A stretch of DNA of 58,038 bases from Verrucomicrobium sp. BvORR106 (GCF_000739655.1 NZ_BATR01000133.1:1-58038), one strand, 5' to 3'. Shown: positions 25,034 to 33,933, counted from the stretch's first letter. Made by a program: numbers and translations. Notes: generated from the letters alone by a model not told the origin.

Positions 25034-26542
25034 ATGAATCGATCACGCCCCTTTCGCCCTTCGCTCCTTGTCCCCCTGCTGGCCTTGCTGGCCTTGCTGG
25101 CCCTATGGGCGCTCCAGCCACGAGCGTACGCGGCAGAGCCGCAGAAGCTCAATTTGCTCATCATCACGGCCGATGACATGAACGCCGACTCCCCGGGCTG
25201 GATGGGGAACACTGTCATCAAGACTCCGAATCTGGACGCCTTTGCGGCAACGGGACATCGCTTTATCAACCACCATGTCACCGCGCCCATCTGCCAGCCT
25301 TCGCGGTCAGCGCTCATGACCGGTCGCGTGCCTCACCGCAACGGTGCCCTGGGTTTCAATCCCGTTCGGGAGGATGTCCCCACCCTCGTGGAGATTCTTC
25401 AACAACAGGGCTACTTTGCCGCCTGCATCAACAAGGTCGTGCACATGGCACCGCGGACCAAGTTCCCATGGAACAGTGTGGCGGACGGTTCAGGAAAGAA
25501 TCCCGACCAGATTGGCAAAGACCTGGCCACAGCCCTTCAGGAAGCCAGCAAGACCGGCAAACCCTTTTTCATCAACGCCAACATCACTGATCCCCACCGC
25601 CCTTTCTACGGCACCACCAAGGCTGGCGGAGGCAAGAAGCGTCAGGCAGCAAAGAATCCCAAAACTGCTGGCACCGATGCGGAGGGAGATACCGACAAGG
25701 ATGAAGCCATCATCACTCCGATTCAGCCCGAGGCGGCACAGGTTCCCTCATTCCTGGAGGATGTTCCCGATGTGCGCAAAGAAGTGGCGCAGTATGACAG
25801 CAGCGTCCTCAGGCTGGACCAGAGCTTCAGCAGGATCCTCGCTGCACTGAAGGACTCAGGACAGGAGGACAGGACAGTGGTCGTCTTTCTTTCTGACCAC
25901 GGCATGTCCTTCCCTTTCTCGAAGGCCACCGTTTACCGCAATGGCACCTGGTCCCCCGTCATTTTAAGGCTTCCATCGAATCACCCGCTCACCAAGCCAG
26001 CTGTCCACGAGGAGTTCGTCAGCAGCGTAGATCTTCTGCCCACCTTGCTGGAGCTTCTCTCAGTACCTCTTCCAGAAGGGCTCGATGGCCGTACTTGGAC
26101 TCCTCTCTTGCGCGGTGAAAGCCAGCCCAACCGGGAGGCAGTCGTCACCCACGTCAACACCGTCTCCAGCGGCCAGAGCTTTCCCCAGCGGTGCATACGT
26201 ACCAAAAGCCGTTCCCTGATCTTCTCGGCCTGGTCCGGAGGCCCGCGAGACTTCAAAGTCGAAGCCATGTCAGGCTTGAGCTTTCGCGCCCTGGCGGAAG
26301 CGGCCAAATCCGACCCCAAGATCGAAGCCAGGGTCACCCAGTTGTTGAAGGGCATCCCCCTGGCCCTGTACGACCTTGATAAGGATCCTAACGAACGCGT
26401 CAACGTCATTGCCGATCCGGCTTATCGCAATGATGCTGTCAAGCTTGTGGAACAACTGAAAGAACACATGACCAGGAGCACTGATCCACAGTTGGATGGA
26501 TTCCTACACGCAGCTCAGCCCCTGCAGATCGCAGACAAATGA
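25034..26542 (+). CDS. Cys-type sulfatase, N-sulfoglucosamine sulfohydrolase-like
   Basis: A 502-residue exported sulfatase. A signal peptide (about 1-34, with a leucine-alanine core and ending AYAAEP) precedes the catalytic domain. 'NLLIITADDMNADSPGWMGN' carries the metal aspartates. CQPSR at 87-91 is the C-x-P-S-R signature whose Cys is converted to formylglycine. 'VVVFLSDHGMSFPFSKATVYRNGTW' supplies the Asp-His pair and is close to the S1_8 or heparan-N-sulfatase group. It should remove sulfate from a glycan outside the cytoplasm, probably an algal or animal sulfated polysaccharide. No formylglycine-generating enzyme lies in the window. It ends 4 bases before the convergent gene. Confidence 0.92.
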   Translation: MNRSRPFRPSLLVPLLALLALLALWALQPRAYAAEPQKLNLLIITADDMNADSPGWMGNTVIKTPNLDAFAATGHRFINHHVTAPICQPSRSALMTGRVPHRNGALGFNPVREDVPTLVEILQQQGYFAACINKVVHMAPRTKFPWNSVADGSGKNPDQIGKDLATALQEASKTGKPFFINANITDPHRPFYGTTKAGGGKKRQAAKNPKTAGTDAEGDTDKDEAIITPIQPEAAQVPSFLEDVPDVRKEVAQYDSSVLRLDQSFSRILAALKDSGQEDRTVVVFLSDHGMSFPFSKATVYRNGTWSPVILRLPSNHPLTKPAVHEEFVSSVDLLPTLLELLSVPLPEGLDGRTWTPLLRGESQPNREAVVTHVNTVSSGQSFPQRCIRTKSRSLIFSAWSGGPRDFKVEAMSGLSFRALAEAAKSDPKIEARVTQLLKGIPLALYDLDKDPNERVNVIADPAYRNDAVKLVEQLKEHMTRSTDPQLDGFLHAAQPLQIADK

Positions 26543-26546
26543 TCAT

Positions 26547-27182
26547 CTACCGCTGCGTTGGTTTGACGGAGGAGGATGGACGACCCTTTTCTCGGTCGAA
26601 CTCCCTGGTGTATCCCAGCGCATCTATCTTCTGCTGCAGCATCTTCACAACCTCATCTGCAGGATAAGCATTGGGCGCATAGCTGAAGAGATAGACCCAC
26701 GGGTAGCTCAGCCCTGCATCCACCTTATCACCATCCGCCGCCCACACCCTGACATAGGCCGTGCGGCCAGCTCCTTTGTGCAGTTTGGGCGTCACGTCAT
26801 AGTCCACCATCACCGCTCTTACACGATCCGCGACCAGTTCACCTCGCTTCAATCCATCGCGCCACTGGAGCACTCCACCCCGGGCCGGGATGTTGACCTC
26901 CTGCCATTCCTCCCACAGGAGCGGAGCCATCATCAAGCTGGGAAACCCCATCACAAAGGCCGCAAAGAAGCTCCCCCACTCCATCGGAATCAAACAGCCC
27001 AATCCCAACAGGGAAAACCCCACAAACCCCACAGACATCAGAAGACTGGGACGATGCTTCAGCCGAAGGAAACTTCCCTTCGACTCTTCAAGTTGAAAGC
27101 CCTTTGAGAAAAGCCACACGATCTTAGACCACTGGCATGATCGCCCAAAATCCCCCAGAGGCAAGTCGCAGCGCCGGATCAC
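26547..27182 (-). CDS. Membrane protein of unknown function
   Basis: A 211-residue protein with two adjacent membrane helices at about 47-90 ('LLMSVGFVGFSLLGLGCLI' and 'WGSFFAAFVMGFPSLMMAPLL'). A cytosolic or periplasmic beta domain follows ('VNIPARGGVLQWRDG', 'VRAVMVDYDVTP', 'AYVRVWAADGDKVDAGLS'), then a C-terminal charged tail. The listed start is GTG at 27182 and is uncertain, since no clear ribosome-binding site is seen; a later GTG near residue 22 is possible. It is convergent with the sulfatase and divergent from the small outer-membrane protein. Not recognised. Confidence 0.6.
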   Translation of the reverse strand: MIRRCDLPLGDFGRSCQWSKIVWLFSKGFQLEESKGSFLRLKHRPSLLMSVGFVGFSLLGLGCLIPMEWGSFFAAFVMGFPSLMMAPLLWEEWQEVNIPARGGVLQWRDGLKRGELVADRVRAVMVDYDVTPKLHKGAGRTAYVRVWAADGDKVDAGLSYPWVYLFSYAPNAYPADEVVKMLQQKIDALGYTREFDREKGRPSSSVKPTQR

Positions 27183-27504
27183 GCCGCAACGGTACTATCC
27201 TCCAACATTTTCCACCGGGAGGATGCCTCACGATCGCCCTCGCCGGGCTGGCGGGATAACTCCGGACGTCCGGACGGTTTGCATCTTTCAGCGAGTTCAC
27301 GCCCCCATGCGATACTCAGGGACCTATCACGGGAAGGCAGATATACGATATCAATAGGCATTTGGTCTCACATATCATCAGGAAAAAATTCAAATATGTC
27401 CATTGCGCATACCTTTAATTTGCCCATCATTGTCCGCTACTGGCGGACGGGTTCCGTCCTCCGGTGGAAACAACCAAACTGGAAACAACAACACCCAACG
27501 AAAC
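27183..27504. other. Divergent regulatory region with a 14-bp palindrome
   Basis: 322 bases between the membrane protein gene and the outer-membrane protein gene. A perfect palindrome TCCGGACGTCCGGA lies at 27261-27274. TTTAAT at 27414-27419 is five of six bases like a -10 box and would give a leader of about 80 bases for the plus-strand gene; its -35 partner is unclear. A hairpin GTCCGC/GCGGAC (27432-27437 and 27443-27448) falls in that leader. Confidence 0.4.
27261..27274. promoter_or_regulatory. 14-bp perfect palindrome, possible operator
   Basis: TCCGGACGTCCGGA is exactly self-complementary. It sits in a divergent intergenic region, where operators are expected, but no regulator is identified. 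Confidence 0.4.
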
Positions 27505-28152
27505 ATGAAAATCGTTCGCAACAGCCTCCTCGCCCTGGCCAGCCTGACCCTCGCGGCGTCCAGCTTCGCTGGTACTCCCGTCTCCCCTCCTCCCGCACCG
27601 CTCGAGCCCGCTCCCGCTGGCGGCCTGTACTTCTCGCTTAACGGCGGTGCCGTCTGGCTTGACGATGTCGGCGCATACGGAGCCAACCTCGAATTCGACA
27701 CTGGATTCTCCATCCTCGGAGCAGTCGGCTACTCTTTCGGCAACGGCCTCGCCGTTGAGTTGGAATCCGGCTACATCGGCGTGGACGGTGCAGAAGGCTC
27801 CTACCGCGGCCTGCACGCAGACGTGGACGGTGAATTCCGTCAGGTTCCGATCTTCGCAAACGTGGTGTACACCATTGATCTCACCGACCGCCTCGGCGTC
27901 TACATCGGTGGGGGCGCTGGCCTCGTGTGGAGCGAAGCCGAGATCGACTCCGTGGGCGGTTTTAACACCGACTTCACCTCCAGCGACGAATGGAACTTCG
28001 CCGCTCAGGCCAAGGCCGGTCTGACCTTCAAGGTCACCGAAGCCGCCAGCCTGAACGTGGGTTACCGCTACTACTACGGCCAGGACGCCGTGGGCGGCCT
28101 TGATGACGCCCAGGGCTCCGTCCTGGAAGGTGGCATCACCATCCGCTTCTAG
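27505..28152 (+). CDS. Small outer-membrane beta-barrel protein
   Basis: A 215-residue protein with a signal peptide (MKIVRNSLLALASLTLAASSFAG), then a proline-rich stretch and an eight-stranded-type barrel. Glycine-aromatic strand pairs recur: 'GLYFSLNGGAVWLDD', 'GFSILGAVGYSFGNGLAVELESGY', 'RLGVYIGGGAGLVW', 'NVGYRYYYGQD', and it ends in an aromatic residue (GGITIRF), the usual insertion signal for outer-membrane barrels. It is like OmpA-N/opacity-type porins of the OMP_b-brl group. It is followed by two strong terminators, suggesting high and insulated expression. The start at 27505 is fixed by the signal peptide. Confidence 0.9.
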   Translation: MKIVRNSLLALASLTLAASSFAGTPVSPPPAPLEPAPAGGLYFSLNGGAVWLDDVGAYGANLEFDTGFSILGAVGYSFGNGLAVELESGYIGVDGAEGSYRGLHADVDGEFRQVPIFANVVYTIDLTDRLGVYIGGGAGLVWSEAEIDSVGGFNTDFTSSDEWNFAAQAKAGLTFKVTEAASLNVGYRYYYGQDAVGGLDDAQGSVLEGGITIRF

Positions 28153-28161
28153 TCCATTCAG

Positions 28162-28186
28162 GCGTCGGCCTGCCGACGCTCTTTTG
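28162..28186 (+). terminator. First terminator of the outer-membrane protein gene
   Basis: GCGTCGGC (28162-28169) pairs with GCCGACGC (28172-28179), followed by TCTTTTG. It begins 10 bases after the stop at 28152. Confidence 0.75.
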
Positions 28187-28213
28187 TGTCATTGCTAGTT
28201 CATTGTGTTTGGT

Positions 28214-28243
28214 GGGAGCGGCCTTCGGGCCGCTCCCTTTTTT
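28214..28243 (+). terminator. Second, stronger terminator in tandem
   Basis: GGGAGCGGCC (28214-28223), loop TTCG, GGCCGCTCCC (28228-28237), then six T. The UUCG tetraloop, GC-rich stem and T-run make it a textbook intrinsic terminator. Confidence 0.9.
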
Positions 28244-28515
28244 GTGAAGCGAGTCCACTCAGCATAGTCCGCGAAATGCCTGTGCAAAGCTCGCCCTCTC
28301 CGCGTCGGTTACCGGATGAACACCCTCGGGGTCACTCGCAAGAGTGGCCGCAGATGACGGATGTGGAGTCTCCGCCCCCATCCATACCGCAAACTAAAGT
28401 TTGCCTAGTCCTGCCATCCCCCACCGAACAGCAAAGCATCTTAGCCAGGAAACGCGCCCTTGAGTGTCTCGTGCGCGCCCTTGGCCTGGGATGCCACTCC
28501 CGCCCTCTCACAAAT
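28244..28515. other. Gene-free stretch downstream of the outer-membrane protein gene
   Basis: About 270 bases, the plus-strand frame over it overlaps the terminators and has no coding character. A short hairpin GCAAACT-AA-AGTTTGC occurs at 28389-28404. I see nothing else. Confidence 0.4.
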
Positions 28516-28516
28516 C

Positions 28517-28552
28517 AAAAAGGCCTGTCACGGTGCTCCGTGACAGGCCTTT
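28517..28552 (-). terminator. Terminator of the RNase E/G operon
   Basis: A 15-base stem, AAAGGCCTGTCACGG (28519-28533), with loop TGCT and perfect partner CCGTGACAGGCCTTT (28538-28552). Read on the minus strand it is followed by five T (the A-run 28517-28521), 24 bases after the rng stop. It may also act on the plus strand. Confidence 0.92.
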
Positions 28553-28575
28553 GATCAAAGCCGGGCTCGGCAGAC

Positions 28576-30165
28576 TTACTTGAGTTCGTCGCCAGTCTTC
28601 GCGTTGGCGATCAGGAACTGCTCGCGGGTGTAGTTGGGATCCGTGCGGAAGGTCATGCGGGCCTGATACTTGCGCTCCAGTTCAACCAGGATTTGGTCGT
28701 CAGAGGTGCGCAGACGCTGCATCACATCCGGGTGGATGACCACGAGCACATCACGATCATGCTCAGGAAGACGGGACATCACAGAGGACAACCGGCGCTG
28801 AAGCTCCACGCTCATCGTAAGCGGCGTCTTGATCTGGCCGTGTCCTTTGCAGTGCGCGCACTCTTCGTACATGGCGTCGCTCAGGCTCTCGTGGAGACGC
28901 TGGCGGGTCATCTCCATAAGGCCAAACTGGGAGATCGGCAGGATCTGGGTCTTTGCCTTGTCCCGTTGGGTATGGTCGATCATCGCCTTGTACACCGCCT
29001 GCTGCTCCTTGCGGCCCTTCATGTCGATGAAGTCCACCACCACCAGACCGCCCATGTTGCGCAGCCGCAGCTGGCGCGCCACTTCAGCGGCCGCCTCCAT
29101 GTTGGTGTCCAGGATGACCTTGTCCACGTTGTTTCCGGCACCCTTGTTGCGGCCCGTGTTCACGTCGATCGAGATGAGCGCCTCGGTCTGGTCGATGACA
29201 ATGTAACCACCACACTTGAGCCAGACCTGACGGTAGAAAGCGGAGTCGATCTGACGCTGGATGTGGTACTTCTCAAACAAGGAACCCGGTCCTGGGAAAT
29301 AATTGATCCGGCGCTGGGCACGGCGTGAGATCGGAGCCACCAGCTCCTTCATCCGCTGCACCACCGCCTGGTCGTCACACACGATCTCATCCAGGTCTTC
29401 TGTAAGGAAGTCGCGCACCGTACGCTCAAACACGTCCGGCTCCTCGAAACAACACACGGGGGCCTTCTGGGTATCCCGGCGCTCAGCAATGTCCTTCCAC
29501 TGCTCCACGAGAATGCTCAAGTCCCGGATGATATGGCGGGCCCGCTTGCCGGAGGCTTCCGTGCGCAGGATGACGCCCATGCCTTCGGGAAGGCTCAGCT
29601 TTTCAATGATGCGGCGCAGGCGCAGGCGCTCTTTGGGATCATCAATCTTGCGGGAGATACCGCAGGAGTCGTTCAATGGCATGAGCACCAGAAGACGTCC
29701 CGCCAGAGAGATGTTCGTGGTCACTCGCGGCCCCTTGTTCCCGACCGGCCCCTTGGTCACCTGCACCAGGATCTCAGAGCCCACAGGATAGAGATCAGGG
29801 ATGTCCTTGGCCGTGATGGCCTTCTTTTTCTTTCCGTTGCCGCCCCGGTTGATCTCCTCCATGCCGGCATCAAGGGCCGCCGGGATGGCATCCCAAAAGT
29901 GAAGGAAAGCATTTTTCTCGAGGCCGATGTCAATGAACATGGCCTTCAAGCCCTGCTCAATGTTCTTGATGCGCCCCTTGTAGATGCTGCCCACGAGGTG
30001 AGTCGTGCCCACCCGCTCCACGGAGTACTCCTCGAGCACTCCGCTCTCAAGCAGAGCCACCCGGTTCTCGAGCTTTTCACAGTTGATGACGATTCGCGTT
30101 CCGCTGTTCACATCCTTGTGTCCGGTGAAAAACTCCTTAATTCTTTGCACAAATCCCAAAGCCAT
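28576..30165 (-). CDS. rng: Ribonuclease E/G
   Basis: A 529-residue enzyme of the RNase E/G family, which cuts single-stranded RNA during rRNA and mRNA processing. The S1-like RNA-binding part is at about 45-160 ('VGSIYKGRIKNIEQGLKAMFIDIG'). The RNase H-like catalytic part has 'SIDVNTGR' (Asp334) and 'GGLVVVDFIDM' (Asp378/Asp381), the metal-binding acidic residues. The zinc-link CAHCKGHG (Cys436, Cys439) mediates dimerisation. It lacks the long C-terminal scaffold of E. coli RNase E, so it is G-like in size. An insertion with GGNGKKKK near 108-115 widens the S1 part. It follows mrdA with a 38-base gap and closes the mre cluster. Confidence 0.96.
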   Translation of the reverse strand: MALGFVQRIKEFFTGHKDVNSGTRIVINCEKLENRVALLESGVLEEYSVERVGTTHLVGSIYKGRIKNIEQGLKAMFIDIGLEKNAFLHFWDAIPAALDAGMEEINRGGNGKKKKAITAKDIPDLYPVGSEILVQVTKGPVGNKGPRVTTNISLAGRLLVLMPLNDSCGISRKIDDPKERLRLRRIIEKLSLPEGMGVILRTEASGKRARHIIRDLSILVEQWKDIAERRDTQKAPVCCFEEPDVFERTVRDFLTEDLDEIVCDDQAVVQRMKELVAPISRRAQRRINYFPGPGSLFEKYHIQRQIDSAFYRQVWLKCGGYIVIDQTEALISIDVNTGRNKGAGNNVDKVILDTNMEAAAEVARQLRLRNMGGLVVVDFIDMKGRKEQQAVYKAMIDHTQRDKAKTQILPISQFGLMEMTRQRLHESLSDAMYEECAHCKGHGQIKTPLTMSVELQRRLSSVMSRLPEHDRDVLVVIHPDVMQRLRTSDDQILVELERKYQARMTFRTDPNYTREQFLIANAKTGDELK

Positions 30166-30203
30166 AAAATTGATCGTAAATTGCTAAAGTTAAGCCCACA
30201 AGG

Positions 30204-32417
30204 CTAACCATCCCTCCCGAACAATCTCTTCAGGAAGTTGGCCCGGCGCGGTGGGGGCGCTTGATTCTTGTTTTGTTTCGTACCTTCGGCGTCGGCTTCG
30301 TCGCGAATGGTGGGACGCGCCTTCGGTGCATCCTCACGCTTCGCACTACGACGCGGTTCATCATCGTTGTCCACCACGGCCTCCTCTTCCTCCGTCCCTG
30401 GCTGGAACGCAGTGGGGAGCCCGTCATATGAGACAGTGTCCACAGGGTTGAAGTTACCTTGCACCTCATTCACCTTGGCGAGCTCGACCTCGTATCCCTT
30501 GTCGAGTGCCAGAGCCTGTTCCAAAATACGTTTGGCCACGGGAGCAGCTGTCACCCCGCCACCTTTGCCACCCTGCACGAGGATGCAGGCGGCAAACTTG
30601 GGGTTCTCGTACGGGGCGAAGGTGATGAAGAGCGTGTGGTTATCCTTCACGAACTCCTTGCCATTCTTGCGCCAGTTTTGGGCAGTGCCCGTTTTCCCGG
30701 CCACCTCTGTTCCTGCGATCTTGGCCGCCTTGGCCGTGCCGCCCTGGTCGTTGACCACACGCCACATCCCACGGCGCACCAGCTCCAGCTTCTGTGGCGT
30801 CAACCCGAAGTCCTTGAAGTTCGCACGCACATCCGGCATCTGCTCGCGAATGAGCTCTGTGCCGTCCATCACCTTGTTGAGCAGGTGCGGACGGTAAGCG
30901 ATACCGCCGTTCCCCACCGCTGCGGCCACTCCGGCCATTTGCAGAGGGCTGGCCTCCACGGCTCCCTGGCCGATCGCCATGTTCGCGATGCTGGCCTCAG
31001 AGAAGCGCTCGGCCGCGGTCTTGTTCACGCGCCACCAGCGCTCCACAGGCAGGATACCCGGAGCCTCTTCTTCCAGCTCAATACCAGTGCGCTGGCCCAG
31101 GCCAAACATGTCACCCGCCTTGGTCATGGCCGCATTGCCAGCGTGGTTGGCGTAGCGGTAGAAGTAGCAGTTGCACGAACGCATGATCGCCTCACTCAGG
31201 CCCAATGTGCCGTGGGCGCCGCCCTTCTGGCCGATCCAGCACTTCATGAACTTGCCACCAAACTGAATGCCCCCCGGGCAGTTGACCATGTCCCCTTCCA
31301 CACCCGCCAGGATCCCGGCAAAGGATGTCATGATCTTGTAGGTGGAGCCGGGCACGAAACCTCGCACCGAGCGATTCAGCAAGGGCACGCAAGGATTCTC
31401 CAGATAGCCGGCAAAATCATCTTTGCTAATCGAGGGAATGAACTTGTTCGGGTTATAGGAAGGAACCGACGCCATGGCCAGCACTTGGCCAGTGGACGGA
31501 TCCAGCACCACCACCGCACCTCGGCCGATCGCCGGCGTCCCCTCGCGCAAGGCCTTCTCCGCGATCATCTGGATGCGAGCATCAATCGCAAGGTACACAT
31601 CATGCCCCTTGCGCGGCTCCTGATAGTCCACCTCTTTGACCAGGCGGCCTTTTTCGTTCTGCAGCCAGATGCGCATCCCGGCCTTGCCCCGTAGATCCTG
31701 GTCGAAGGTCTTCTCCACGCCATAGACCCCGTAGTCGTCCGGCACGAAGAAATCCCATTCATTGATCTCCTCTTTCGAAGCTTGCTGCACATCGGGCTGG
31801 TTCACATAGCCCAGAACGTGGCAGGCAAATGAGTCAAAAAGATACTGGCGGACCGGCCGCACCTCCACCGAGATACCCGGCAGCCCCAGACGATGCTCCG
31901 CGAAGCGGCTGAACTCCTCAAAGGTCAGGTCACTGCGATACACCCACGGCACCACCCCACGATTCGTACGGTAGTGGATGCGCAGCTTCTTCGCATTGAA
32001 GTCCGCCGCGAGCCCTAGCTTGTTGAGCGGCTCAATGATGCCTTCATTGACGATGGTGACAATGTCCGTCTCATCCTTGCTTCGGGGGATGCCTCCTTCG
32101 GTGTACTTGTAGGTGTAGAGAGGAACGTCCCGCTTTTCCGCCCTCGCCTGCTTGGTGTACTCCTCCACCAGCGTCTTCAGGTTCACGCGAACCTCGAACG
32201 AAGGCTTGTTGGATACCAGCACCACCCCGTTCCGGTCACGGATCTCCCCGCGCGAGCCCGGAATACGAGCCCGCAGGTTTTTGGTTCCCGGAACCTTGTT
32301 CTTCAGTTCTTCGTGGTGGTCGATGCTGAGATTCCACAGGCGCTGGGACAGCGCACCGAATCCAATCAGGATCACCACGGTAAAGAGGTACAGTCGGAAG
32401 CGATACTTAACCACCAT
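30204..32417 (-). CDS. mrdA: Penicillin-binding protein 2 (elongation transpeptidase)
   Basis: A 737-residue class B PBP that crosslinks peptidoglycan during cell elongation. One membrane helix (about 9-27) is followed by the PBP dimer domain with 'RIPGSRGEIRDRNGVVLVSN'. The transpeptidase domain has the SxxK motif S358-T-Y-K361, SxN as S414-C-N416, and KTG at 575-577. Motif spacing is normal. Residues about 660-737 form a long acidic then basic, proline-rich tail ending FLKRLFGRDG, which is longer than in usual MrdA and looks disordered. The start codon overlaps the last 11 bases of mreD. The polymerase partner RodA is not adjacent. Confidence 0.95.
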   Translation of the reverse strand: MVVKYRFRLYLFTVVILIGFGALSQRLWNLSIDHHEELKNKVPGTKNLRARIPGSRGEIRDRNGVVLVSNKPSFEVRVNLKTLVEEYTKQARAEKRDVPLYTYKYTEGGIPRSKDETDIVTIVNEGIIEPLNKLGLAADFNAKKLRIHYRTNRGVVPWVYRSDLTFEEFSRFAEHRLGLPGISVEVRPVRQYLFDSFACHVLGYVNQPDVQQASKEEINEWDFFVPDDYGVYGVEKTFDQDLRGKAGMRIWLQNEKGRLVKEVDYQEPRKGHDVYLAIDARIQMIAEKALREGTPAIGRGAVVVLDPSTGQVLAMASVPSYNPNKFIPSISKDDFAGYLENPCVPLLNRSVRGFVPGSTYKIMTSFAGILAGVEGDMVNCPGGIQFGGKFMKCWIGQKGGAHGTLGLSEAIMRSCNCYFYRYANHAGNAAMTKAGDMFGLGQRTGIELEEEAPGILPVERWWRVNKTAAERFSEASIANMAIGQGAVEASPLQMAGVAAAVGNGGIAYRPHLLNKVMDGTELIREQMPDVRANFKDFGLTPQKLELVRRGMWRVVNDQGGTAKAAKIAGTEVAGKTGTAQNWRKNGKEFVKDNHTLFITFAPYENPKFAACILVQGGKGGGVTAAPVAKRILEQALALDKGYEVELAKVNEVQGNFNPVDTVSYDGLPTAFQPGTEEEEAVVDNDDEPRRSAKREDAPKARPTIRDEADAEGTKQNKNQAPPPRRANFLKRLFGRDG

Positions 32418-33033
32418 AGAATCGGTAAACTAGCCCTTCTGTCCGCACCTCATAGTGGACGAGTCGCGCAAGCGTATGAAGCATGAACAGAAGTAGCGGT
32501 GAGACCAACATGGCCAGCAGTGCATCCGTCACCAGCTTCGTCCACAGGCCGGGATGGAATTCAAAACTGCCCCTCAGGAATGACATCATTAAAAACTCTA
32601 TCAGAAGACACAGGAGCGTGGCAATGCCAACCATGATGACCGGCAACTCCCAGCGCCCACGTTTGAAAAGCGGCCGAATGCCCTGCATCAGCGTCCCTGT
32701 GACGCCAAAGAGGAACATGGAGTAACCCACCGGGAGCGAGGTCCCTGTGGGAGGCTGCTTCTCCACGGGCAGCTCCCGCGCCAGATCCGCGGACTCCACC
32801 GCAACGGGTTTCTCCGGCTTGTACGGCAGGTGGCGGGCGTCCCACACCAGACCCGTGAAAAGCGCGAGAAACAGCATCATCGGGAATGACACCGTCAGCG
32901 AAGCAGAGAAAAACAGCACGGGCGGCAGAAGCACCCGGGCATGATTGGCAAACTCAATGGCTGGCAAAAACTCCTGCGCTCCAAAGCTCAGGGCCACCAG
33001 CAGCACGACGATGATGTTGTACAAGAAACTCAT
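32407..33033 (-). CDS. mreD: Rod shape-determining membrane protein MreD
   Basis: A 208-residue membrane protein between mreC and mrdA. Several hydrophobic segments are visible: 'FLYNIIVVLLVALSFGAQEF', 'PPVLFFSASLTVSFPMMLFLALFTGLVW', 'YSMFLFGVTGTLM', 'VIMVGIATLLCLLIEFLMM' and 'LLAMLVSPLLLFMLHTLA'. MreD sequences are poorly conserved, so the call rests on position and topology. A hydrophilic insertion at about 73-95 lies between helices. It overlaps mreC by 4 bases (ATGA), which suggests translational coupling. Together with MreB and MreC it organises lateral wall synthesis. Confidence 0.85.
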   Translation of the reverse strand: MSFLYNIIVVLLVALSFGAQEFLPAIEFANHARVLLPPVLFFSASLTVSFPMMLFLALFTGLVWDARHLPYKPEKPVAVESADLARELPVEKQPPTGTSLPVGYSMFLFGVTGTLMQGIRPLFKRGRWELPVIMVGIATLLCLLIEFLMMSFLRGSFEFHPGLWTKLVTDALLAMLVSPLLLFMLHTLARLVHYEVRTEGLVYRFYGG

Positions 33034-33845
33034 GGGGAGACCAACGAATCCATGTGGACAACAAAGACGTCTTCGATGAGGCCGAAATTCACTGCGGGAT
33101 CGACCACGGCCTCGCCAGAAATGTCTTTGAATTCAAATGCCTTTACCTTGCCCAGCGCCAGACCTGCGGGGAAAACGCCGCCGTCGCCTGAGGAATAGAT
33201 ATTGGCTCCCGGCTCAAGCTTGAGCGTGCGATCCAGAAAACGCAGACGCAAATCCGGGCGCGTCTCAAACCCGCCGCGCTCACCACTAAGAATCCCTTTG
33301 GCCTGCGTCCCTTCGATCCGGGCCGCCACGCGGCACTCTTCGTCCGTGAGGAGGATCACCTCGGCCGTGTGAGCCGCCACTTTGCTCGTCTTGCCCACCA
33401 AGCCGGACTCGGTGATGACCGGACTGTCCGTGCCCACGCCATCCATGAAGCCTTTGTCGATGATGACCGTCGTCCACCAGTTGGAGGCGGAACGGCGCAG
33501 CACATGGGCGGCGGTCAGCTTGAAAGCAGACTGCTGCCGATACCCAAGCATCGCACGGAACTTGTTGTTTTCCTCGAGCGTCATGTGGTACTTCTGCTCG
33601 AAGATCATCAGCCGGTTCATTTCCCGGCGCAGGCTTTCATTCTCCTGCTGAAGCCGGGCAGCGTCCACGGGATTGCTCACCACCTCATGCACCTGATTTT
33701 GTGCATGAGCTCCCATCCGGATGAAGGGCGAGAGCACATTCATCACGGAGGTCTGGATCGCCCGCGTCTGCGGAGTCTTGAGCGTGAACACTGCAACCAG
33801 TGCCACGAAAAAGAGCAGCAGGGCGATGACGTTAATCTTCTTCAT
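33030..33845 (-). CDS. mreC: Rod shape-determining protein MreC
   Basis: A 271-residue protein with an N-terminal membrane anchor (about 5-22), a coiled coil at about 58-90 ('AARLQQENESLRREMNRLMI') and a C-terminal double beta-barrel ('AHVLRRSASNWWTTVIIDKG', 'DGVGTDSPVITESGLVGKTS', 'VILLTDEECRVAARIEGTQAKGIL'). The 'VGKTSKV' and 'LRFLDR' segments are typical of MreC. It works in the periplasm to bridge MreB and PBP2. The gene follows mreB after 88 bases and overlaps mreD. Confidence 0.93.
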   Translation of the reverse strand: MKKINVIALLLFFVALVAVFTLKTPQTRAIQTSVMNVLSPFIRMGAHAQNQVHEVVSNPVDAARLQQENESLRREMNRLMIFEQKYHMTLEENNKFRAMLGYRQQSAFKLTAAHVLRRSASNWWTTVIIDKGFMDGVGTDSPVITESGLVGKTSKVAAHTAEVILLTDEECRVAARIEGTQAKGILSGERGGFETRPDLRLRFLDRTLKLEPGANIYSSGDGGVFPAGLALGKVKAFEFKDISGEAVVDPAVNFGLIEDVFVVHMDSLVSP

Positions 33846-33933
33846 GCTTGCAGCACTCCCCTGTATAGCCGCCAGCCCGGGAACGCCGAATTTTCAGCGT
33901 TCACGGGATCTGGCCGTTGGTGTCCATGACCGA

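Noticed and set aside
28186-28554. 122-codon plus-strand frame after the outer-membrane protein gene
   Set aside because: It runs through a strong terminator and a second terminator hairpin, so it cannot be a normal gene.
30459-31694. 411-codon plus-strand frame
   Set aside because: Antisense to mrdA, rich in His and Leu, an artefact of codon usage in a GC-rich gene.
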